A stretch of 64,000 bases of DNA from Plumapathes pennacea (lineage: Eukaryota > Cnidaria > Anthozoa > Antipatharia > Myriopathidae): contig OZ038466.1 in assembly GCA_964036295.1 (NCBI GenBank), positions 21,194,597-21,258,596 of the forward strand, read 5' to 3'. The notes beneath the pieces were generated by a model, which saw only the letters and a list, made by a program, of their open reading frames with translations, made no database searches and had not been told where the DNA came from. Shown here one piece after another: positions 1 to 12,713 of the stretch. The position numbers and the translations under genes are program-made. Position 1 is the stretch's first letter; the number at the start of each line of letters is the position of its first letter.

Positions 1-278
1 GTCTAGAAATGTGTATAAAATCCCAGGCTAATTTGGTAATAATCTCAAAATGAAAAAACTGTAAGAGCACTTTTAGGCCAAAATAAACTAATTCTTCTCA
101 AACTAAAATATTGCTTTTGACTTTCGGGGTCCTAAATATGGTCGATCAAGGATCATGCCCTGTTGAAAAGTGTCTTCTTGTGACCACCTGTGGGCAGTGT
201 TTTTGTTTGGCCTACTGTGACTGGCATTGTGATTGCTTTGAAACCACTACAAACTGGGAAAAAAATGTGATGACTTAC

Positions 279-3200
279 CCACTGAAGGGGTGTGGCTGCT
301 TACAGGAAACCGAAAAGAAAAAGCTGGTTGTTGTAAATGATGCAAACTGTTGAAGCCGCAGCTGTTCACCATGTGACCCTTTTGCTGTGCTGAAGCGAGC
401 TGCATGATGTATGATGTGTCGTTCATGTTGCAGTCCCGCATGCTTCTGGTGTGGGCTTGTTGGGTCACAACAGGTGACGCCAACTCTGCTGCACTGCTGC
501 AGGTCATCGATTGGTCAATAGAGCCATATGCCCCACAGTTCTGCTCTGGTTTGACCTTGGCAGGAAACTGCATCATTGACTGATGAGCTATGTTAGACCC
601 TGTGTGTAATAAAGAGTTGGAAAATGCATAAGACAAACTTACAAGGAATCTTCATCATTGCAGGTGTAACCACTAGAATGATAAGAGATATATGGAGAAC
701 TATGGACTTCAATAACTGATTGACTTACAACTCTCACTACATGACTCACATATTCTCTTCTTGGGTGGTTGGGAGAATCTGCATCATAAACTTAGATTAC
801 CTGAATCTGCCTCATTCTGCCAGTTAGATCCTTGAGGAGAATGAACATAAAGTCCATTACTTTCTCTGTCGTCATCATCACCGTCTTCAACAGAGGACAC
901 TGAACTCACTGTCCGACTTCTCTTTCTGTACCGTAGTTCATATGGATCAGGCCTGGGGTGTATGCTGACAGCACTTGGAAAGCGATGTTCTAGACCAGTG
1001 TCTGAATATGGGGGACTCTCCAGATCTGACAACACCAGATTGTGTGTGGAGTTGATGCACTTGATTGGAGCTGAATAAAAAAGTGATCCTTCAACAAGTG
1101 ATTGAGGCAAGAAATCATGCTGTCACAATACAGGGTTCATACTATTTTGGGCTCTTGAAATTCCATGACTTTCCATGGCCTTTTAAAGTTTTCCATGACC
1201 TGAAGTTGACCGGTTGTTCTCGAAAATTAACAAAAACTGTCCATTTCTTGATTCATTTTCCCTTCATTCACAGGAAATTTATTTCGTACAATGAACGTCA
1301 TTTTCCATGACCCACACCAAAATTCCATGACTTTTCCAGGCTTTGAAAATGAAACTTGAAAATTCCATAACTTTCCAGGTTTTCCATGACCTATACGAAG
1401 CCTGCGATATGCATGTAATACTGAAAGCCTTCCTATAAAATGTCCCCATCTCCTACATTATTTTACAATCGTCTAATCACATTCCTCCCACTTTCACTTT
1501 AACAGGGGTTGCCCTAACCATGTGCAAGTATGCAAAAGCCACTCCAGCTTAGCTAGTAGAGTGCGATGTGTTTGTTCTAAAGCAACGGATGGTCAGGACT
1601 GCTAACAACCCCAAGACACGCAAAGGTAAAGCGACCTCAAGCAGATAAGTATTTCCTTTTCCTTGAGCCCTTGTATCTCCCATTTTTACTGGTGTATATG
1701 ACTCTATGCTTGCACTTATGCTTGCATCACTTTAGTCCAGGCCAGTTAATATGCCAAGAAATGGGGGAAATAAAAATCCCAAACACTGAGGTTCCATGAC
1801 AGAAGACCCATCCTACAGATGCATAGGGCAATTTATTTATCTACTAATAAAACAGTGATGAAACTCCTGATAAACAGCCAGTTTGATGAGCAAAGCAAAA
1901 CCATGACTTTATTTTTTCTAAGGGATCTAAAACTTGGCCTTTTTCTGGTGAGCTCTATCGAAAATGACTAAATTCTGATCAGATCATCAATTCTCCTAAC
2001 AAGCAAGGCAGGTGGGCAGACTTCGTGATTAGCAGATGAAAATGACAAATTAGTTTAGCTATTAGTTGACATCTGTGGCTAACAAACACTCAGTGCTAAC
2101 AAGTTGACAGATCCAGGGTATACAAGACTTACTTTTTGAGTAACTGTAGAGTTCTGCAACTGTGAATACTCCAGATGACATTAAATTTTGTTCAACCCCA
2201 ACTGAAACAAAGGCAAGAAAGCACATAGTTTACTAAAAAAGAATAGTTGTTATTATACAGTACATGTATCCACAGAATCTTAGATGCAAACAGAGGAAAA
2301 TAATATTGAAGAATGTAAAAAATTATATATCAAAAACAATATTTTACTTTCCACCTAAATTTCCTTTACTTGTAATTCCACAAAGACTGATCACTGCAAC
2401 ACATTTATTACATAATAAATATAAAAGAAAAAAAAATCTGGAAGATACTTTGTAGGACTGTACTTGACACTACTTATATTAACACTATCTTTGTAGCAAA
2501 AAGTTAACTCAAATTCATTAATTGAAATTATTGTACAAACAAATTGCCCACTGGGAGGTGTTTCTTGGCAAAAATTCCTAATATTCGCTTCACAAGTAAT
2601 GTTATTGTGTATACCTGTTAAAATTAAATGGATATGATATACAAAATACTGTAGTATAACTCACTTGTATTATCAAAGCCTTTGAAACAGTTGAAAAAAG
2701 CAAACTGTGATTCTAGATCAGAATATAATGATTGCAAAGGAAAATTGAAAGCATTATTTTATGATTTGCAGATGTTTTTGTCACAACTTTACATTACACA
2801 CATGTCAAAAAAACCTGTACCAATAGTTATTGCACAGAATGTTCTGTTATCTTGGGTGGTATCACTTCAAGATAAATATGCTTATTTTTTGCAGATTTAA
2901 ATGCTTTGTTTAGGAAGAAAAATGTCTGTATTATGTACACAATAAGGCATGAGCTGTTAGCAAATAAAACAGAATGAGTGCAAATGTTGTTTTAAGCAAG
3001 GAATATCGAGTAATCAATTTAGCTTTAAGTTGCTGGTGGCAATATCATATGGCAGAACTCCAAACCAAACTTGTTAATATTTCATGTAGTGGGCAAAAGG
3101 CTGTCAAAAAACTGTCACTGAAAACCCAATATCATAAAGTTTGGTGCAAAACAAAATTAATATTAACATACTTGTTATTTAGTGAAAACATGATGCTGTA

Positions 3201-6200
3201 GCCCAAGAATCATATAATGTCATAACACAAGCATCCAATAAAAATTAGATGAGATATAATTCAGTGTTAATAACCTGTGAAACCCACAGAAAAGGAATGG
3301 TCTTGACATAGGAACATGCTTTGTCAATTTTTTTAAACTTATACATATGGTAAATAGGCTAACTGTAATCCAAGGTCACCATCAGTATCTAATAAACAAA
3401 CTCTCAATGTAAATAATAGAACAGTTTTCTTTCATAACAGTTTACAAAGAGTAAGAAAAAAGTATATCACTATACCATATAAAAAGTTATACCAGTAGTC
3501 TAGTAGTAATAGCAGTATTATACATACATGTACCTGTAGTTGTCTATAGATTTATAACAGAAAATAGTATTTTTAAAGACTTAAGTAATTTATATCATCC
3601 GAGTAAACAATTTACATAGTTGTGTTCAGTTGTGAAAACCAAATTTGGTAAACAAAACACAAGCGAAGAAGCAATTCTCCATATTGCAATATATGATAGA
3701 ATTGACAGGTCTGTGGTTTTCTTGTACAAAGTTTTTGAAATTTCTTCTTGCTGTAAGTAAATCCTTGATTACTACATTGAGTCTTTGAATTTCTTTTCTT
3801 TTTTGATAAATTTGAGTTCCAAACTGCCACACACAAATATATTTCATGCCATAAAGCTTCTTGTCTTATATTAATTTCACTGCACATTATGCAATTTATA
3901 TTTATACACATTGCTTATCTCTTTTGAAATGGAGAAGCTGTACCCAGTATAATACTTGATAAATAATACTAGTCCTTGAATCACGTGAATTTTTGATCAT
4001 CGCAGTGAGTGAAGCAACTTAAGCAGTTGCAATGAGCCCGGAAAAAAAAAAAAATCTGAGCTTCAACGGGAATCAAACCCATCACCTTCACGATACCGGT
4101 GTGATGCTCTACCACTGAGCTATGAAGCCGTATGGGAGCTGGTCAAGTGTTTGGTTCGATTTGTACCCGTCATAGTGATTTGAATGATATAATGTATATA
4201 TGTGATAAACTCATATATATGAACTGCGGATAGGAATGAATCACGTGAATTTTTGATCATCGCAGTGAGTGAAGCAACTTAAGCAGTTGCAATGAGCCCG
4301 GAAAAAAGTCCTTGCAAGATGAAAAACAGGTGTTAATCTATGCATAAGTAAAACAAACACTAAATCTCGAAGAGGATATGAAAAACACCATGAAAGAATG
4401 AAATTTTGGTGACATTTTCAGCATGCTAGCCTATTGTCTGAGCACTTTCACATTAACCGGCCTCACACCAATGATTAGTACATTATGTGATGTATTATGT
4501 TCCTCAACCATAATTTGGACGGTGACAGGGTAAAACTTGTATATTTTATTCAATATACAGTACTTTCTACTTCTTGCATACCTTATCACTGTACAATAAA
4601 TTATCGTGGCACTTTTCGCGAATTTTGCGACTGTGAAGAAATCACTAAATTAATGTGTTGCAAAATTTAAGGTGTCATGAAATTTAACATTCAAAATTAA
4701 ATCAAAAATAAAGTGACCTAGGATATAACACTTTTAGAAAATCAGCCTCAACAAACTGCACACAAGACATAAAAGTGGCTTATCTATTTAAGAACTTTTA
4801 CACTATAATAGGCTTCCTTTTCTGCTCAGAGGATCACCTATGACTGTGACAAAACATTTTATTCAGCCATATAGATGGTTGCTCCTGACAATCATTTTCA
4901 TGCACTTTTTTATCATGAATGTTTGCCAAGTTTTGCAACATGAAATTTGATCAATTTAACTCTGTACTTCTCTCCTTAATGTGTGACACTGAGAAACTAA
5001 AAACTGGCGCATGAACTTCCAGCATAATAAAAAGGCATGTTTGTTTACATGAATATGAATCATTCTGAATGTGCAATGTAAACCATTCTCACCAGTTTGG
5101 ATGACAAATCTAAAAATATCTGGCATATGAACATCCAGGACTGTTGCAATGCCAACAAAAACAATCGACTTAATCATACAAAAACTGGATGTATATTTTA
5201 GCTGTCACATAAAATGCCATAACAGATATAGAGTCACTGTTTATAATTCACAATGAAGAAGGCATTTGTTACAACCTACTCATGGTATTGACAACTTGAA
5301 ATGAAAGAATATTCTAAAACAAAATGGTGCTAAATAGGCAAAGCTAAACCATCACTTGTGGCATGGGTTTCATTTTTCTGGCACAAATTCGTGAATATGT
5401 TTTGGGTACCATTTGAAGGTAAACTGTATAGTTTAGTATTCATACATAGTTTTGTAAATGTGGCTATGCTGACTGCTACCACACATTAGGGCAACCAAGA
5501 ACAGGAACAGGCATAAGGAGTTTGTTAGCAGTCAATTAAGAACACAATGGAAATTAGTTACTCAAAACAGGAAAACAACAATGCTTGCCAATCACTTCTA
5601 AATAACTTGAAGGAACAATACATTTTCTGCCCTACAAAACAATGGGAGCTTAAACTGCACCCATAAACCATCCAACCCGTCAATCAAACTATATTTGCAA
5701 CAGATTTCCTCTGCTTGGATAGAGAATTTTAAATGGAAGTAATTGAGAAAAGTACACAGTTTCTACAGAAACCTTAGCATGGACTGAGTTTGATTGAGAT
5801 GATAACCTCAATCACAAAACAATAAAATATTGTGCAAAGTGTTTGTTGCAAACAAGTCATGACCTCATGTGATGACAATGCTTTCCAAAAAGGATTGAGT
5901 CAACTCAAATATCGCTGTCACGTCAGACGGAAAAACGCTGCATAAACATGTGCTTCGACTCGAATTGGGTAGAACTAAACCACCATAAGTCTCCCTATTC
6001 CACAAAAAGCTTATTTCGTAGCTCTAAAAAGACACTAAAGGCCGATGTGACCATTTTCTATCAAGTAACACTTCCTACGCAGAAGCACCGCGAGCACGTA
6101 CTCTAAAGTTCCTAAGTCGATAAAAAGGATTTTACATCTTGACTGATATTACTGTCTTATGCAATACGAAACCGACGACAACGCTACGTTATATTAGCGA

Positions 6201-8136
6201 TCGTTTGGTTGAACGATTAACCACTTAAATAACTTTTATTAGAACGCGCGAGATATTGGTGGGATATTGTGATAAAAAAAGCACAGTTTGTAATTTATAT
6301 ATACCAACAAGAAACGATACCAAATAATATATATCTTCTGGAACATACAGGCCCCTGACAATGGGAAAGGATGAATAATGCATAAAAAATCCTAAGCTAA
6401 ACACCGATGCTGCTCACTTCATGCTAATAGAGTGAGTCGCGAAGAAGTCCTCCCTCTCAACAACAGACCATTCCGACAAACAGATCAAAGCGTGAAAGAA
6501 ACAGCCGACGTCTAGCTCAATATTGCATGCCAATACATAATAATTCATGACCGTTGTCTGTTAGTTAGCTACATGTCCCGATCGTCAAACTACAATGACA
6601 AAAGGACTCTGGCTATTGTCTTGCAAACAAAAACTAATCGAGCGCTAATAAGCGCCTTCCAACTTGCGCGCCTCGCGCAAAGACCACAGCGTGCTTATCA
6701 GCATGTGCTTGAAACACGTCAAAAAGAGCTATGAGGTTGCTAACCAGCTCATAGACTGCATTGAAGTGCTTGTCTAAATCGAGCGCTCGCTGAGCTGAAA
6801 TTCTTTCTTTGGCAAAATTATAGAGCGAGCTAAATTAGATGATTGCGTGCGAATTTTCACAGCACGTGCTTTGGCCTAACGCTTTCACGCTCTTCTGGAA
6901 CTGGGTTCATGTTTCGGTTACGCAGACCGTACTTCTCGATGTACCAGCAACAGATCCTATACTTCTCCGGGCTCATAACGCACCGAAAGACAAACACAAA
7001 GGCTCAGCGAGGGAGTGAATTAATTTACAGTCTGTTCAAACGCTCGCACGTGTCCTGTCATAACAAGACAATAACTGAGCTTCGCGCGAGCAAACGTGCG
7101 ATTTTCTCGACTTCGAGATGTGCGCCGACGCTGCAGACTAACACTTGCACCTCGAAACAGGTTTCAGAAAGGTGGCATTAAAAATTCATACTCACTTCTG
7201 TAAGTATCTTGCTCGCTTGGGTTTCTGCTCGGGCTGTCCGATTCGTCCTTATGTTCTGAGGAGAGAGATCGGAGAAAACAAACCCGCTTAGAAACCAAAA
7301 GTGCAGGGCCAATTAAAGCTAAACAAGAAGGAAAAAATCATTAGATTACACACCCAAAGAATTAAACAGTTGTCCTCAATTTAATTATTAAAAAGAAACA
7401 CTAGCTACAGTAAGCAAAGCTGCTAAACTGCACTCGGATCCGCGTGCAACATAACATTCCTTTCTCCTTCACTTCGTAATCGCCAACGTTGCAGCAAATT
7501 CGTGTCATCTAAAAACTTACCTCGATTGCACATGAAATTTGCCAAAAAGAGGTCCAGTTCTCGAACGGTGACTGTGATGTGGTTTGGAAGGACACACAAT
7601 GCGTGATTCTGACAAAATTCTGACTTGCCGAGGCGCTCGCCGTCTGTACTTTCCAGAGGAATACCTCTGAACAGTATGACCATCACCAAGTCCAGCCTCC
7701 ACACCTTGTCCGCCTGTCTCAGGCAGTCGATTCGTCTCATTTTGCCCTTTTGGTCCGGGTTGGAAATGACGCAGCGACAATTTGAGCCGGACTTGCCTCC
7801 AACGACATCCATGACAAATTCTTCTCTGCACTCGGGCCTTATATCTTTTCTGAGCTTCGCTAGCAATCTGGAAGCCCATTTCTGCTTGATATCGGGAGCT
7901 TCGGCGTCTAGCTCGTTCTTGCATCGTCGCTCTTCCTCTGGTGTCATTCGCACTTCGTGCTTTTTGTAGTGCTTTCGCTTTCTTGCTTGCAAATTGAACC
8001 AAGTAAAGGCAAATGCCTTCACGTGGGGAAGAAGCGCTTCTATAAAGGAATGTATTTCGTCCTGGAAATCAAATAGACCCGGGTTAGTCATCTTTACGAA
8101 GTCACTGACGGAGCTCAACTGTCCGTTCCTAACCAT
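279..8136 (-). CDS. NFI: Nuclear Factor I (NFI) transcription factor, 3' end beyond the window
   Basis: NFI proteins are nuclear factors that bind TTGGC(N5)GCCAA as dimers and regulate development. Exons in transcript order: 7521-8061 (DNA-binding/MH1-like domain), 7196-7255, 2133-2201, 801-1070, optional 643-715, and 279-599, whose donor leads off the left edge. The 541-nt exon encodes family hallmarks: [59 protein letters not shown] and [12 protein letters not shown]. The 2133 exon gives [11 protein letters not shown], matching the conserved VTSGVFSVTEL. It joins SKTPIK and SDLES in the 801 exon, as in vertebrate NFI. All junctions keep frame (phase 1). The acceptor at 8062 sits exactly where vertebrate exon 2 begins (..Q|DEFHPF). 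The true first exon may therefore be elsewhere upstream, or translation may start at an in-frame ATG (8134-8136 or 8089-8091) read through that site. The family and the DNA-binding exon are very certain; the C-terminal exon order is less so. Confidence 0.93.
643..715 (-). other. Candidate NFI cassette exon that shifts the frame
   Basis: On the minus strand a CAG acceptor (716-717) and a perfect GTAAGT donor (637-642) bound 73 nt. Read in phase with the 801-1070 exon it encodes [17 protein letters not shown], which resembles the VIAVHS..SPHPSS stretch of vertebrate NFI C-terminal domains. Because 73 is not a multiple of three, joining it to the 279-599 exon gives an immediate stop. Weaker internal GT sites would restore the frame. 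It could be a poison or alternative exon, or a mis-called donor. Confidence 0.45.
1130..1407. repeat. Short interspersed repeat with TTCCATGAC motifs
   Basis: Within an NFI intron. The motif TTCCATGAC (with close variants) recurs at least six times, mixed with TTTCCAGG. The ends are imperfect inverted repeats: CAGGGTTCATAC at the left, and GTATACGAAGCCTG-like sequence inverted at the right. This looks like a non-autonomous, hAT-like DNA element. I could not see a clear target-site duplication. Confidence 0.5.
3971..4314 (-). mobile_element. tRNA-derived SINE-like element with long terminal direct repeats
   Basis: The flanking octamer AGTCCTTG occurs at 3971-3978 and again at 4307-4314, as a target-site duplication would. 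Inside, a block of about 70 bp starting TGAATCACGTGAATTTTTG is present twice and looks identical (from 3977 and from 4237). Between the copies lies a 71-nt tRNA-like head on the minus strand (4059-4129) followed by a run of T in transcript sense. The perfect repeats point to a recent insertion. It sits in the long NFI intron. Confidence 0.75.
4059..4129 (-). tRNA. tRNA-like SINE head (probably not a functional tRNA)
   Basis: The minus strand folds as a cloverleaf: acceptor GGCTTCA/TGAAGCT, D-arm GCTC-AGTGGTA-GAGC, 7-nt anticodon loop CCGGTAT (nominal anticodon GGT, Thr), and T-arm ATGGG-TTTGATT-CCCGT. The A box (TAGCTCAGTGG) and a near-consensus B box (GGTTTGATTCC) are present. Against a working tRNA: position 33 is C rather than T, the anticodon stem has an A/C mismatch, the T loop has lost its CpG, and it lies inside a repeated element. 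Best read as the Pol III promoter of a SINE. Confidence 0.6.
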
Positions 8137-8586
8137 CGTGCCGTCTGTCTCACTCCAGGTCAGCAAACCCCATTTGAAGACATGCTACAATTTTTTCCAA
8201 TCTACGCACTCTGTTTACCTCATGTCACTTTCGCGCACAATAACAACTACTTATTTTGTCCGTCATGTGCCTTTCAGCCAATCAGAGGCCGCGTAACTGA
8301 CAATTACGAACAAAGGCTGTCAAGTGTCACAACCGTTCGCGGCGCCACTCTGTGGAGAATTCGAACTTCAATCGGACTAAGAAACGGGCGCCTTCTCGGC
8401 GTTGTGGATGTAACGTGAGCGTTAAAATCCCTTGGAGGCTCTTCCGCAAGGTTTGAAGAATCCCACGCAGGTCTTTGCACCACATGCGAAAGCCAACGAG
8501 ACGCTTGACAATTAAGTTTGTAACTGATCAATTGCTTTTATTTATACGTGAAACTGAAAGTGCCTTTGTTCTCCAAGCTGTCTGCG
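8137..8586. promoter_or_regulatory. Possible promoter region upstream of the NFI DNA-binding exon
   Basis: No gene is recognised here. A CCAAT-type motif (AGCCAATCAG) lies at about 8277, followed by CpG-containing sequence and the start of a weak plus-strand ORF. If NFI starts at one of the in-frame ATGs near 8.1 kb, this would be its promoter. No TATA box or initiator could be assigned. Confidence 0.3.
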
Positions 8587-8775
8587 ATGGCTCTTTTTCA
8601 AACACCACTTCGAAATTTGTTAGTTCAGGAACTTTCGGAATTCTGCGACAACCACGATTTCCTCAGAGGAAAACGTGTTCAATTGGAGAACAATTTACAG
8701 AAGTTTTTGATGGACAGTTCGCGCGCGAAGGCGCCATGCGGTCTTGGCAGATCGTTTTTTTTTCCCTCGGTATAG
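8587..8775 (+). CDS. Short hypothetical ORF, unrecognised
   Basis: The ATG at 8587 opens a 62-codon frame beginning MALFQTPLRNLLVQELSEF, with charged, helix-like composition up to about LQKFLMDSSRAK and then low-complexity residues. A second protein-like stretch (REEDKFLSPCDKYQRHVPSE) follows in another frame at about 8860-8960. It has no clear acceptor but is followed by a GTAATT that could be a donor. This could be the 5' end of a divergent gene, a decayed gene fragment, or chance. I do not recognise the family. Confidence 0.2.
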   Translation: MALFQTPLRNLLVQELSEFCDNHDFLRGKRVQLENNLQKFLMDSSRAKAPCGLGRSFFFPSV

Positions 8776-8994
8776 AACACATGACTTTGACAGACAATAC
8801 TCTAAAATTTGACTTCTAAACTACTCGAAGTCACGCTTGTCCGTATGAAAAGTAGAAACAGAGAAGAGGATAAATTTCTCTCGCCCTGTGACAAGTATCA
8901 AAGACATGTTCCTTCGGAAATTGAAATCGACATGGATCGGAAATGGCTTAAGCACGTGGGTAATTTAGCTATTTGTGCATTAGAGTTGGTTTAG

Positions 8995-11900
8995 GAAACG
9001 ATTCCTTCTGCAAAGGCCCGCCCGAATGGATCATTAATTTCAAAACGTATAAAAAGTTTCGACAATCATTTATAGCCTTATGTCAACAATAACACTTCCT
9101 GTATAATACATCTCATCTTGGTGAGGAATCTTGTGCTGTCAGTGGGTACTGTTTGCGTGTTATTTTACAATCGGTGACACGATCAATATTTAATTAACAT
9201 GACTGTTCTCGACCCGACAATAAAATAAATGTGTCTTTACAAACATGTTTCTGTGGAAGAGCATATTTCCGATTTCTCCTTTATTTATTTATTTATTTTT
9301 TAATGGTACCCGCAGCCGGCCACAAGACAGAACCATATTGTCGGAGGCACACATATCTTGTAGATATGGTCAAAGATACGGATACATGCGTCACTCCAAA
9401 CAGCTTCAGATCAGTAATTGCAGAACTCCCTTTTGTCGCTCTTTGTCACGTATCAGCTGACTGGGTAATAACCGGAAATTGAAATCTAGTCGGAAAACCC
9501 CAGCTCTGCGGTAAACATTTTATGAGGTTGGACAGTTGACCTAATAAGGTGCAGAATATGTCTCATTACTGACCATTACTCGACGGGCGAACCGAAGCGG
9601 GAAAAAAAACGTTTAAAAGATCATATGATTTACTCGGGATTTACTTATTGACCAAATATGTTAAGATGAAGCCAAAGCTGACAGCTGAATATCGTTTTAC
9701 GAAGCGACGAGTTTCTGCGGTGAACTAAAATCCTGTAATTTTCCTTTGAAGAGTTTTGACGTTTTCAAACTTCAGTGCGAAGACCCGAACTATAAATACT
9801 TATGAGCCGCGTGCTGTGGGCGTGGGTTATAACAAGCTTCCTGGCTTGTACACATAAACAGGATGTGTGTGGGACGACATTCCCTTTGAGAAATAAATGT
9901 TTTGGATCATCAAATAGGTAAATCGTTTTTTCTGCGTTGATTTGTTTGAATGTCAAGCAATTTGCGGTTGTCGCTTCTAAACTGTATTCTCGCTCATAAA
10001 AAAAAAAAAAAAAAAAAAAAATCAACAACATACGTTTCAAAGGTATGATTATGACATATACTTGAACAATGGCACAAGACTACAAACACGCTACACTCCA
10101 GTGTGTAAAAAAAAAAAAGATATTTTCCACCACCGTTCCTCTAACTGAAAATCACCAAGAAAGTTAAATTTATTTATTCCTATTTTTTATTATACTGGTC
10201 TTCAGGCTACAAGAGGATATGTATTTGAACCAGGTGCTGTGAGTAAGTTCTAGATTCTTTGCTTCAATATCTCAATATATATCAATCACTAGCTTCAGCA
10301 AAAAGATGACGCATCACATACTTGAAATCCTGAGGACAAAAACGTTCCCTGAATTCTTAGAAATCGAACTAAGTCTCATCATACCAACAGATAAATATCT
10401 TCATTGAGGTTTCCCTGTTTTTATGAAAATATGTACAGTATTAGTATAATACTGGTTTATAAGATGCTTCAACTGACAGCAACCTTGCTCACTGACTGGT
10501 AATAATGATATTTAACAAGACAATCAATTAAATTTTTAATCAGGAAAGCTGCCTTTCCATCTTAGTACATCTATGTTAGAGCTTATATTAGAAATCAGTA
10601 TACTTTATGATACGTGTTGATCAAGCAAAGCCGCTCAGTCCATTATAGTTAGTTTACTAACGTGACACTAAATAATATTAATTCAAAAGTCAAAAATTGG
10701 GTTAGCTTAATCAGAGTTATTGACTACTTGTTGGCAAAATTAACTCCAGCATTGCTGTTAGTATTAAGTCAAATAACACTCGCGATTATTTGCACATGGA
10801 ATGCACGGTTTAGATTAGGTAACAGACTTCTACTGTTCCAACTTGAAAATGAGACAGATTTATAGTTTCAGGGCAGAAACTGATCCAGACCTGACAGCAC
10901 TACAAAAACACACATACAATATGTGAAGAATATTCCTCAAAAGCACAAGAGCATTTGAGCATGCCGCAGGCACCTATCGCTTATTGATCCAGTAAGACGA
11001 AAGAAAACACTTTAGAAATCTCCAGAAATCCAAAGAGATGCACCTCAGACACACTCGAACTAGAACAGTGGTCCATAATAGTCATGCATAAGCTAATACA
11101 GGTCACAGTCCTGGTCAATCTGGAGTTCAGTTGTATGTACCTTTAGAATATCTTGGTTCTTTCACTGTCAAAGCTTATTTATTTGACTCAACCGCAAGAG
11201 AACTAACTCCTAGACGGTCAAGGTTAAACATAAAAGCTGATCATGTACTCAACTAAAATTTTCAAGGTCCATGTTTACTTAATTTAATGGGGGCAAGCTT
11301 AGACTAATATTGATGCACATGCACCTTAACAACACATACATCAGTACATCTAGCTATACACAATGAATGCTTAGAAAATCCCATGCCAATGGGATTAAGA
11401 CTTGATGCACTAAAAGCCTGAAAATCTGATCCAGTATATCATATTGCAAGGATTAAAACAAAATTGAATAGTACAGGCCTAATGTCAACTACATGTGGAG
11501 TTTAAAAGAGGATTCATCTACTAATCCTTCGATAAAGACGCAAAATAAACTGGATAAACATGACCTGGACAAATGACAGATTATTAATGACGCATGTAAA
11601 ACCACTAACTCACGTCAGTGGCAAGCAACTTAAGTCCACAGCAAGGAATCCAAGCAGTGTCGGGTTCCTTGTTGTGGTTAACTGACTTATTGTCATCGTG
11701 ACAATATCCATTGCTGTCATGCTGTCTGTGGATCTAGCAGTTCCAGATTATATCACCTGATATGAGACTTTCAGTTGCTATATCTAAACATTCAACTAGA
11801 GTATGCTTGCTCTTGACCCTTGGTGAGTCACAAGATGACAACAAGGAAACCCGATATGAGACTTAAAAAAAGCCTGTTTCTTTGCTGCAGGTCATAGCTC

Positions 11901-12713
11901 TAGTAAAATATGTATTTTGCCACAATTAAGGCTGCTATTAACATCTACGATAATTATCCTTCTTTGTTAAGCATGCAGTTTTTTTCTTCTCTCATTTTGC
12001 TCCAGTTTAGCTGGATCCCTGCATAAATATTCATGAGTCAAACCCAAACACAAAAAGTGCAGACAGAAAAAGGTTCTGTTCAAAAGTTACATTGCATTCC
12101 GCTTAAGGTCTAAACCCAGACATTGCATTTTCACACGAAATTCAGTGTAAATAATGCATTTTCTAGAACTGATCTGCATTTGCATTTTGAAACATCCCAC
12201 TTATGAGATCACTCCTTCAACAATAAACTTGACTGGTGTTCATTCAGTTTAAAAATTCAAGAAATGCTCAACACTTCACAAAAAGATTAGTTATTGAAAT
12301 TAATTCAAAACAAATTGGTTTTGAAAGCAAGCTTACCAACAAGAGTTTATAGTACTGGCTACTGGCATTCAAAAAAAAAAGAATAGCTCTGTACATTCTG
12401 AGGTATAAAAAAGTGACAACTTCAGACAGGGAGCCTCCACATATTGCCCCTCATATAGGAATCTGGGCACCTGGCATTATCACCTACTGCTTCAATACAT
12501 ATTATTCTATTAGAGTTTATATCAACCATCGACATTCCCTCAACATTACATTTGGTTGGGAGCTGTCAATTTCTGCAGCGAGCTTAACAGCTATGCAACT
12601 CTATGATGAACCACTCAAAACTCGTATATGGCAGCTCTTAATGAGTCTGTTTAGTTCTCCGACCTAGCTCAGAGTACCTTCCTGGGCTTAATGATCAATG
12701 TCCTCGGGTGCCA
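8995..12713. other. No gene recognised
   Basis: I see only short, low-quality frames on either strand. The stretch includes an A-run of about 23 nt ending near 10021 and ordinary AT-rich sequence. If the NFI first exon lies upstream, this could be part of its first intron. Confidence 0.5.

Noticed and set aside
4059-4129. Functional threonine tRNA gene
   Set aside because: Mismatched anticodon stem, C at position 33, altered T loop, and location within a repeated element with target duplication favour a SINE head.
7517-8002. 161-codon minus-strand and 114-codon plus-strand frames
   Set aside because: Shadows of the NFI DNA-binding exon, which is unambiguous in its own frame.
12413-12667. 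84-codon plus-strand frame as a gene
   Set aside because: Random-looking composition, no splice context or neighbouring exons, and it abuts the large hairpin element.
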